Part shown: piece by piece, positions 22,308 through 27,294 of the stretch
Position numbering within the stretch: position 1 is the stretch's first letter
How the letters are laid out: each line of letters starts with the position of its first letter
Assembly (NCBI GenBank): GCA_900555265.1
Contig: UNSL01000005.1
Location: forward strand, 1 to 27,294
Reading direction: 5' to 3'
Length of the DNA: 27,294 nucleotides
From: Candidatus Saccharimonadota bacterium
Lineage (GTDB): Bacteria > Patescibacteriota > Saccharimonadia > Saccharimonadales > Saccharimonadaceae
Program-made: the position numbers and the translations under genes
The notes under the pieces: generated by a model
Told to the model about the DNA's origin: nothing
Databases searched by the model: none
Seen by the model: the letters and a program-made list of their open reading frames with translations, nothing else

Positions 22308-22781
22308 TTATTTCTCTTCAGCTTCTTTCGCGCTTTGGCGTAGAGGTGTAGCTACTTTCTCAAATGAGCCACCAGCTTTTTCGATGGCAGCAACAACTGA
22401 AGCTGAGGCAGCTTGTACTTTCAAGTCAACCTTAGCCTTCAATTCACCACGAGCAATCACCTTAACCGTGTGGAATGGAGTTGCAATGTAGCCTTCAGTG
22501 AACAACAAAGCATTGTCAACAGTCTTGCCGTCAAATGCGTTCAAGTGATCCATGTACACAACTTGAGCTGGAGTTCGCAAGCTCTTGAATCCGCGAGCCT
22601 TTGGTACAGCTTGAGCTAGTGGACGCTGACCACCCTGGAACATTACGCGAAGCTTCTTACCTGTTCGGGCGTTCTGACCTTTAGTACCGCGACCAGCAGT
22701 TTTACCTTGACCAGCAGCAATACCGCGACCAACGCGCTTTTTATTCTTGTTAGCTGAAACTTGGAGATCATTGTACTTCAT
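22308..22781 (-). CDS. rplO: Large-subunit ribosomal protein L15 (uL15)
   Basis: 157 residues. The glycine-rich N terminus RVGRGIAAGQGKTAGRGTKGQNARTGKKLRVMFQGGQRPLAQAVPKARGF is diagnostic. It is followed by the compact C-terminal domain (YIATPFHTVKVIARGELKAKVDLKVQAASASVVAAIEKAGG). It is a late 50S assembly protein. Its ATG overlaps the rpsE stop by one base, so no room exists for rpmD (L30), which lies between these genes in most bacteria. It is the last gene of its operon. Confidence 0.97.
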   Translation of the reverse strand: MKYNDLQVSANKNKKRVGRGIAAGQGKTAGRGTKGQNARTGKKLRVMFQGGQRPLAQAVPKARGFKSLRTPAQVVYMDHLNAFDGKTVDNALLFTEGYIATPFHTVKVIARGELKAKVDLKVQAASASVVAAIEKAGGSFEKVATPLRQSAKEAEEK

Positions 22782-23371
22782 TATTTAGCCTCCTTTTTAG
22801 CAACCTTTTTTACAGGCTGAGCGCTTAGCCATTGATCGCGTGGAACTAATGACTTTAGAGCTTCAATAGTCGCGTAAGCAATATTAACCTTGTTGGTTGA
22901 GCCAAGAGATTTGGTCAATAGGTTACGAACACCTGTTACGCCAATAATCTGACGAACTACACCACCAGCGATAATACCGGTACCAGGAGCGGCTGGCTTG
23001 ATCAATACGCGTGCGCCAGAGAATTTAACTTCGCTGTCGTGTGGAATTGTTTCGCCGTTTAATGGCAATGTAATTAGGTGCTTTTTAGCGACTGATGTAG
23101 CCTTAGCGACCGCAGCTTGAACGTCTGCACCCTTGGCAACACCGACACCAACTTTATCTTTTCGGTTACCAACAACCACCAAAGCCTTAAATCGGAAACG
23201 GCGACCACCTTTAACCACGCGAGAAACGCGGTCAATGTTGATTACCAACTCTTCAAACTCTTTTGGTGCGTCATCGCGCACATTTCGCCGGTCATCGCGG
23301 CGACCACCACGTGGATTTCGAGGTCGACGACCTTCTGCGCGTGGGGTAGTATTTGCAGCTTGCTCTGCCAT
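22781..23371 (-). CDS. rpsE: Small-subunit ribosomal protein S5 (uS5)
   Basis: 196 residues. A basic, low-complexity N terminus of about 35 residues (RGGRRDDRRNVRDD) precedes the S5 double-stranded RNA-binding domain ELVINIDRVSRVVKGGRRFRFKALVVVGNRKDKVGVGVAKGADV and the C-terminal domain with LIKPAAPGTGIIAGGVVRQIIGVTGVRNLLTKSLGSTN. S5 shapes the mRNA entry channel and affects accuracy. Extended charged termini (also KKVAKKEAK) make it longer than the 166-residue E. coli protein. It lies one base after rplR. Confidence 0.97.
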   Translation of the reverse strand: MAEQAANTTPRAEGRRPRNPRGGRRDDRRNVRDDAPKEFEELVINIDRVSRVVKGGRRFRFKALVVVGNRKDKVGVGVAKGADVQAAVAKATSVAKKHLITLPLNGETIPHDSEVKFSGARVLIKPAAPGTGIIAGGVVRQIIGVTGVRNLLTKSLGSTNKVNIAYATIEALKSLVPRDQWLSAQPVKKVAKKEAK

Positions 23372-23372
23372 A

Positions 23373-23723
23373 CTAAAACTCCAATCCTTCTTGGCGCGCA
23401 GCGTCAGCCAAAGCCTTTAGACGGCCAGCGTATTGACGACCATTTCGGTCAAACACTACTGCGCTAATCTTAATTTTCTTTGCTTTTTTAGCAATTTCAG
23501 TACCGATAGTAGCACTTTTTTCAGTCATCGTACCGGTCGCTTTTGTGCCAACTGTAGTTGCTGCAGCCAATGTTTTACCAGCTACATCGTCAATCAATTG
23601 CGCGCTAACGTGCAAATTGCTAATAGTAACTGTCAAGCGTGGGCGCTCTGCCGTGCCTGAAACCTTAGCGCGAACGCGGTTTTTGCGAAGAGCGCGGTTG
23701 AGTAGCTTCTTATTTTCAGCCAT
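23373..23723 (-). CDS. rplR: Large-subunit ribosomal protein L18 (uL18)
   Basis: 116 residues, normal length. RALRKNRVRAKVSGTAERPRLTVTISNLHVSAQLIDDVAGKTLAAATT is a clear L18 match (R..R.R.K..GT..RPRL.V..SN.H...Q.IDD..G.TL..AS), followed by IGTEIAKKAKKIKISAVVFDRNGRQYAGRLKALADAARQEGLEF. It binds 5S rRNA. It is tightly packed between rplF and rpsE. Confidence 0.97.
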   Translation of the reverse strand: MAENKKLLNRALRKNRVRAKVSGTAERPRLTVTISNLHVSAQLIDDVAGKTLAAATTVGTKATGTMTEKSATIGTEIAKKAKKIKISAVVFDRNGRQYAGRLKALADAARQEGLEF

Positions 23724-23725
23724 GA

Positions 23726-24265
23726 TTACTTACCTGTCTTTCCTGCTTTACGCAAAATCTGCTCGTCGACGTACTTGATACCCTTACCTTTGTATGGTTC
23801 AGGCTTCTTCAATGCGCGGATTTCCGCTGCAACTTGGCCGACTTGTTGTTTATTGATACCGCTAACAACGATAATCATTTTTTCGTTGGTAACAGTTACG
23901 CCTTCTGGGGCTTTGTATTTGACTGGATGTGAAAATCCAAGTGCCATTTCTAGCTCGTTATTACTTGAACTAACACGGAAACCGACACCGTTAACCTCTA
24001 GGCGCTTTTCATAACCTTTGGTTACACCGATTACCATGTTGTTGATTAGCGCGCGCATCAGACCATGCTGACTACGGGCTACTTTGGACTCGTCCTTAGG
24101 ATGTACCGTGACTTGTCCGTCTTCGACTTTCACCTCAACTGCTGGTGTGATGAATTGCTTCAATTCACCCTTTGGTCCTTTAACGACCACATCACCAGAG
24201 TCAACCGTGATTGTCACACCGGCCGGAATAATCACCGGCAGTTTTCCGATTCGACTCAGACTCAT
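23726..24265 (-). CDS. rplF: Large-subunit ribosomal protein L6 (uL6)
   Basis: 179 residues, normal length. MSLSRIGKLPVIIPAGVTITVDSGDVVVKGPKGEL is the standard opening. A second copy of the fold ends with the family signature PEPYKGKGIKYVDEQILRKAGKTGK. It binds 23S rRNA near the sarcin-ricin loop. It is first in its operon, preceded by AAAGGTGAG and a well-formed promoter, whereas in the classical spc operon rpsH lies directly upstream. Here the next gene upstream is an unrecognised 286-aa protein. Confidence 0.97.
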   Translation of the reverse strand: MSLSRIGKLPVIIPAGVTITVDSGDVVVKGPKGELKQFITPAVEVKVEDGQVTVHPKDESKVARSQHGLMRALINNMVIGVTKGYEKRLEVNGVGFRVSSSNNELEMALGFSHPVKYKAPEGVTVTNEKMIIVVSGINKQQVGQVAAEIRALKKPEPYKGKGIKYVDEQILRKAGKTGK

Positions 24266-24301
24266 TGCTCACCTTTCGTGTGATTTGATATTAACTTCAG
24301 T

Positions 24302-24331
24302 ATTTTAACACAGACTAGGGGTAAAATGCAA
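24302..24331 (-). promoter_or_regulatory. Promoter for rplF-rplR-rpsE-rplO
   Basis: Minus strand TTGCAT (24326-24331), 18-bp spacer, TAAAAT (24302-24307) with TG one base before it. The leader is about 30 nt and carries AAAGGTGAG. This makes the operon independent of the upstream gene. Confidence 0.7.
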
Positions 24332-24341
24332 GGTTTTCAAA

Positions 24342-25202
24342 CTACGAATTAACCTCATATATATCCAACTCGATTGAATTGATCATTTGCCTTATTCGAA
24401 TACTATCCGCCATTTTTAGCCAACCTTTGCCACCAATAATACATCCTCCAAGGATCGCATTTAGCGTGCTCCTATTTGATATAACCTGTTTATGATTGTC
24501 CGAACATCGAACAAGAGCTTTTTGTAAATTATCACAAAAGACGGACGACGATAAATTTTTTATATACTCTAAGAAATCATAGCTCAATTGATTAATTATT
24601 TTGTCATCTTTCTTCAATAGTCCAAGAAACATTCTGTATCCAACTGAAATTGATGCCTCCGACCACTGATCACCACGATCATACACGGTATATTTTTCTC
24701 GCACGACCGTCAAGAAATTGAGAGCCACAATCTGCATAACAATTGCCACCAGAGCTTGATCAACAGGTGTCTGTATGTGACTTTCATCAATTGAATACTC
24801 CAGAGCGCATTCACGAAAAAGATCGTCAGACTCTTTACTGTATTTTATATACGAAGTACGAAAGAGCGTATTGACAGAGCTCTCATCGTGAGCTTTACGG
24901 TACGCCATATCAATTTGCTTACGCCACGGAGAAATCTGAACTTCGCGTAGCTTTTTACTCAGTTCACTTCGGTCGACTTCTACTATATTTCGATTCATTT
25001 CTATTCCACACTCGCCAGCAGCCCTCAAAATCTCATCTTCTGGAATGACTAATTTATCAAACTTTCGCAATGCCTCGTCATATGTCTTTTTTGCTTCTGA
25101 GCTATATAATTCGGCGTCCATAAAACAAGTGTCGCCATATGTTTTTGCAGACAGTATGATATCGCTCAAAACAAAGAACTCATTGTCTTGAAGACGCTTC
25201 AA
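24342..25202 (-). CDS. Hypothetical 286-aa protein, unrecognised
   Basis: Long open frame; the furthest start is TTG at 25202, with no good ribosome-binding site. The first in-frame ATG is at residue 28 (MDAELYSSEAKK), so the true N terminus is uncertain. The protein is soluble, mixed charge and mainly helical by eye. It has a hydrophobic helix TPVDQALVAIVMQIVALNFLTVV at about 146-168, too mixed to be a sure membrane segment, and a glycine-rich ILGGCIIGGKGWLKMAD near the C terminus. Seven cysteines are scattered without a recognisable metal motif. It sits where rpsH would be expected, upstream of rplF, but on its own transcript. Its base composition is more AT-rich than the ribosomal genes beside it, which is compatible with an accessory insertion. 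I do not recognise any family. Confidence 0.6.
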   Translation of the reverse strand: MKRLQDNEFFVLSDIILSAKTYGDTCFMDAELYSSEAKKTYDEALRKFDKLVIPEDEILRAAGECGIEMNRNIVEVDRSELSKKLREVQISPWRKQIDMAYRKAHDESSVNTLFRTSYIKYSKESDDLFRECALEYSIDESHIQTPVDQALVAIVMQIVALNFLTVVREKYTVYDRGDQWSEASISVGYRMFLGLLKKDDKIINQLSYDFLEYIKNLSSSVFCDNLQKALVRCSDNHKQVISNRSTLNAILGGCIIGGKGWLKMADSIRIRQMINSIELDIYEVNS

Positions 25203-25294
25203 AACGTATTGAGCTAATAAATATGAGCGATTAGCCCGTCATTATCGACTGTTTTGTATACGGATGAAATTATCATTGCTTGGTTCGATGATAT

Positions 25295-25346
25295 TATAAT
25301 GCCGTCAAATTAGCAATTTTTCGATATTTATGATAATTGATATAAT
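25295..25346 (+). promoter_or_regulatory. Two candidate -10 boxes for rdgB; the nearer implies a leaderless message
   Basis: TATAAT at 25341-25346 lies eight bases before the rdgB ATG, and no ribosome-binding site is present. A second TATAAT at 25295-25300 would give a leader of about 48 nt. The second is also close to palindromic (atattataat) and reads TATAAT on the minus strand, so it could serve the 286-aa gene. Neither has a good -35. Confidence 0.5.
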
Positions 25347-25354
25347 CATACTTA

Positions 25355-26002
25355 ATGACAGCAACTATACTTTTCGCCACCAAAAACCCAGGCAAATACG
25401 CAGAATTTGTTGTCGCGTTTCATAAATTCGCCCCGCAGACATCAATTATTTCGTTGGCAGATTTGGACTATCAAATTCCTGGCTGCATAGAAACAGGCAC
25501 GACATTTGAACAAAACGCCCTACTGAAAGCACGACACACAAGGAATCATTTACATGAAAAAGATAAAAATCTGATAATTATCGCCGATGATTCTGGCATG
25601 GAAATTGACGCCCTAAATGGCGAGCCTGGCGTATTTACAAGACGCTGGAATGGTCATGAGATGAGCGATCAAGAGATCGTAGATTATTGCCTGAAGAAGC
25701 TTGAGAATAGGATAAACCGACGAGCGCAATACACAACATGTCTTGTAATAAATTTTCCCAATGGTCGTGAGGAGGTAATTTTTGGAAAAAATTCTGGCGT
25801 TATCTTAACTGAGCCACGCGAGGAATCTCAACTCAAAGGCATGCCGTTTCGGGAATTATTTTTCGTACCCGAACTTAATATGATGTTTCACGAAGTGCGC
25901 GAGCTACCGAAGCTGAAGCGCAATGGATATTCACTCGGACATGAAGTTGCGGTCGAAAAATGTGCTAATGTGATACGGGAAAATTTATTTGACTCTGTAT
26001 AG
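25355..26002 (+). CDS. rdgB: XTP/dITP diphosphatase (RdgB/HAM1 family)
   Basis: 215 residues. ATKNPGK at 8-14 is the nucleotide-binding signature. TFEQNALLKA (about 50-59) is the metal/catalytic segment, and ADDSGMEIDALNGEPG (77-92) carries the catalytic Asp pair. The C-terminal part deviates a little from the norm: KGMPFRELFFVPELNMMF stands where GFGYDP.F.P is usual, and RNGYSLGHEVAVEK where the S.R..A motif is usual. The enzyme removes deaminated purine nucleoside triphosphates (dITP, XTP) from the pool, releasing pyrophosphate. It is the only plus-strand gene in the right arm, convergent with a Nudix hydrolase. The divergent C-terminal motifs leave some doubt about substrate, not about the family. 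Confidence 0.88.
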   Translation: MTATILFATKNPGKYAEFVVAFHKFAPQTSIISLADLDYQIPGCIETGTTFEQNALLKARHTRNHLHEKDKNLIIIADDSGMEIDALNGEPGVFTRRWNGHEMSDQEIVDYCLKKLENRINRRAQYTTCLVINFPNGREEVIFGKNSGVILTEPREESQLKGMPFRELFFVPELNMMFHEVRELPKLKRNGYSLGHEVAVEKCANVIRENLFDSV

Positions 26003-26059
26003 CAGCCTGCCACTCTGCGCTCTCACTTGTCCATGGAATGTGTTGTGTGAGTTGAGGGG

Positions 26060-26497
26060 CTAGCGGTAGGTTTGATATATCTTTGAAAGATTTCCAATTA
26101 GGGTAGAATCCAGCCTCTCTTGTTTGATCTCATGAATATCAAAATAGCTAAAATTCGAAACTTCATCCGTTAAGCAAGGCGTTGTTAGTAGAGTAACCTC
26201 GTAGATGATGATTAAAACTGGGTCATCAAACTTCGTATTCCAAGTCGGGATTATACATGAGCAGTCACTGTCTATCATAATATCGACGTTCAATTCTTCC
26301 CGGAATTCACGAGTGAGAGCTTCGGCTGTATTTTCTCCGTGTTCTAGCCCACCGCCAGGAAGATCCCATGAATTACTTCTTTCTTGAACGAATAGCAGCC
26401 TGCCTAATTCATCACGCACTAATCCCTTTACTACTACTCGATATGCCGACTTTATGTCTTTTAGCGCTCCAGCTCCCATATGATAAAAGTTTATCAT
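26060..26497 (-). CDS. Nudix hydrolase
   Basis: 145 residues from ATG 26497, or 139 from ATG 26479 (MGAGALKD); the second is slightly favoured because the first lies in a palindrome and overlaps a possible -10 (TATGAT, 26493-26498). The Nudix box is at 49-71 in the longer numbering: G-x5-E-x7-REFREELNV, with GGLEHGE and both catalytic Glu67/Glu68 present. Asn70 replaces the last consensus Gly. The LPGGG turn precedes it. Nudix enzymes hydrolyse nucleoside diphosphates linked to another group; the substrate is not predictable here. It is downstream of the truncated Nudix gene but separated from it by a terminator hairpin, and its 3' end converges on rdgB. Confidence 0.88.
   Translation of the reverse strand: MINFYHMGAGALKDIKSAYRVVVKGLVRDELGRLLFVQERSNSWDLPGGGLEHGENTAEALTREFREELNVDIMIDSDCSCIIPTWNTKFDDPVLIIIYEVTLLTTPCLTDEVSNFSYFDIHEIKQERLDSTLIGNLSKIYQTYR
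26480..26497. repeat. Perfect inverted repeat at the Nudix start
   Basis: atgataaa - ag - tttatcat: 8-bp arms and a 2-nt centre. It covers the first possible ATG of the Nudix gene and ends one base before the second. It could be an operator, or a hairpin limiting initiation at the first start. Confidence 0.5.
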
Positions 26498-26500
26498 AAA

Positions 26501-26532
26501 AAATAAACGCCCTGCAATGAGGACGTTTATTT
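26501..26532. terminator. Terminator between the truncated Nudix gene and the intact Nudix gene
   Basis: 9-bp stem aaataaacg / cgtttattt, with an inner cct/agg extension and a 6-nt loop. On the minus strand the stem ends in TTTATTTTTTATG, a good T-tract. It ends the uracil-glycosylase/truncated-Nudix transcript. Confidence 0.75.
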
Positions 26533-26557
26533 GATTTGCGCGAGGCTTAGTAAACCT

Positions 26558-26749
26558 TCAGCAACAATTCGCCACCAAGTTTAGTCTTAGCTGCCACTTT
26601 CGACCATCTTTAGAGACGATGGCTATTTTATTATCGTGAGTAAAAAGCCAAGCATATACCTGATTTACCGGAAGAGTCTGATCTTCTGGGTGAATTTCTT
26701 TACCGTCCTTCCAGGTGCGTGCTTTAATAGTTTTTCTTATAATGTCCAT
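26558..26749 (-). pseudogene. Truncated Nudix hydrolase (N-terminal strands only)
   Basis: 63 codons from ATG 26749. The peptide runs EIHPEDQTLPVNQVYAWLF, then HDNKIAIVSKDGRKWQL, the two strands that lead into a Nudix box (normally followed by PGG and G-x5-E-x7-REUxEExGU). After KWQL it continues RLNLVANCC and stops; no Nudix box follows in any frame. In the next frame the same bases read AKTKLGGELLLKVY and stop at 26547, just before the terminator, which could be a surviving C terminus joined out of frame. An internal deletion therefore looks likely. It is translationally coupled to the uracil-glycosylase gene (13-nt overlap), suggesting they once formed a repair/sanitation pair. Confidence 0.65.
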
Positions 26750-27294
26750 GTTTCTTTGTTATGATTTTGGCTTAAAGCTGTCAAATACTTTTCAAAATAT
26801 TCATATTTATGTTTAGAATTATACTGCATTATAAATCTCGGATGTTCCAAAGGTATGATTTCGTCAAAAAAATTATATTTTTTGTTTATTTTAGATAAAA
26901 ATGTATAATTATCTCCACTTCCTATGCAATAACACACAGAAGTATCGATCCCAAAATCAATTTGCGCCTGTATTGAACTAACAATCAAAGAATACAATGT
27001 TTCTTGCAATTTTTTACTATCATAATAATTACAGTTAACCTCATTTCCCTTTGAATTGGTTCTAACTATACCAACAGGGCAGACAAAATTCATATAAAAA
27101 TCCGAATAAAACTTTTTACATCCACCATATTTTTCAATTACATCATATAAAAAACCTGAAGATGATTTGTTAATATAAAACTTATCAATCAAAATACCAG
27201 TTTCTTTTTGAAGATGTCCCACATCCTCAAATGGCACTCCTGTAACAGCTGTTCCTCGACGTGCTGGTGAACTTCCTAATATTATACGACGTTT
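26737..27294 (-). CDS. Uracil-DNA glycosylase superfamily protein, SMUG2/DUF4918-like (5' end outside window)
   Basis: The frame is open through the right edge, so the N terminus is missing; the GTG at 27237 is internal. The visible 185 residues begin RRIILGSSPARRGTAVTGVPFED, the glycosylase-superfamily loop (LG.NP...G...TG.PF.D) that contacts the flipped base. Then come SSSGFLYDVIEKYGG, FYSDFYMNFVCPVGIV, NCNYYDSKKLQ, IGSGDNYTFLSKIN, and the C-terminal PLEHPRFIMQY, the HP-containing motif that enters the DNA minor groove in this family. Proteins of this type excise uracil or related deaminated bases. Its TAA overlaps the start of the truncated Nudix gene. The family call rests on motif memory without a search; a related helix-forming glycosylase is the alternative. 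Confidence 0.75.
   Translation of the reverse strand, partial: KRRIILGSSPARRGTAVTGVPFEDVGHLQKETGILIDKFYINKSSSGFLYDVIEKYGGCKKFYSDFYMNFVCPVGIVRTNSKGNEVNCNYYDSKKLQETLYSLIVSSIQAQIDFGIDTSVCYCIGSGDNYTFLSKINKKYNFFDEIIPLEHPRFIMQYNSKHKYEYFEKYLTALSQNHNKETWTL

Noticed and set aside
25999..26404. 13-nt direct repeat atagcagcctgcc at 25999-26011 and 26392-26404.
   Set aside because: A few 13-mer matches are expected by chance in a window of this size, and no other feature supports a duplication.
1..27294. CRISPR arrays, insertion sequences, phage genes or a replication origin.
   Set aside because: No regularly spaced repeats, transposase or phage motifs, or DnaA-box clusters were seen on reading both strands.

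Overview
The window looks like a chromosome segment from a small-genome Patescibacteria/CPR bacterium, most likely Candidatus Saccharibacteria (TM7). This is an inference. The grounds are: rpsE and rplO abut with no rpmD (L30) between them; L36, L33 and S4 lack the usual zinc-ligand cysteines; genes are tightly packed with one-base overlaps; and UGA is a normal stop codon (for example in the ATGA overlaps at 537, 5576 and 14979), which argues against the UGA-glycine CPR lineages (Gracilibacteria, Absconditabacteria). No rRNA, CRISPR array, transposase or phage gene was found.

Layout, left to right. 1-1739 (+): the end of a GT4-type glycosyltransferase, translationally coupled to a GH57 alpha-glucan hydrolase. 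1806-2024 (-): L33. 2230-8620 (+): a complete type I restriction-modification cassette, hsdM-hsdS-hsdR, with overlapping junctions. 8621-8915: a gene-poor stretch with several perfect hairpins and one 40-codon ORF. 8960-9628 (-): tRNA-Thr(GGU), a two-helix membrane protein, tRNA-Tyr(GUA) and tRNA-Thr(UGU). 9672-13377 (-): an operon trpS - RluA-type pseudouridine synthase - DNA polymerase III delta' - membrane-anchored TPR protein. 13445-15842 (-): an accessory operon of an alpha/beta hydrolase, a CYTH protein, a GrpB-family protein, a truncated N-formylglutamate-amidohydrolase-like fragment and an unknown 101-aa protein.

15913-19925 (-) is the core expression operon infA-rpmJ-rpsM-rpsK-rpsD-rpoA-rplQ-rplM-rpsI. 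A divergent gene (20031-20606, +) encodes a single-pass protein with a cysteine-containing outer domain. secY (20658-22133, -) has its own promoter and is separated by a terminator from rplF-rplR-rpsE-rplO (22308-24265, -). So the classical spc/alpha block is split in two places, and adk, map and rpsH are not where many bacteria keep them. An unrecognised 286-aa gene lies immediately upstream of rplF.

25355-27294 carries nucleotide-sanitation and repair genes: RdgB/HAM1 (+), a Nudix hydrolase (-), a truncated second Nudix gene (-) and, running off the right edge, a SMUG2/DUF4918-like uracil-DNA glycosylase (-).

I do not see a clearly new multi-gene system. The most interesting signals are: a recurring promoter geometry in which a TATAAT-like box sits only 6-9 nt before an ATG without a ribosome-binding site, suggesting leaderless mRNAs; the structured, mostly non-coding region after hsdR; the gene remnants (13747-13866, 26558-26749); and the sanitation cluster at the right end.
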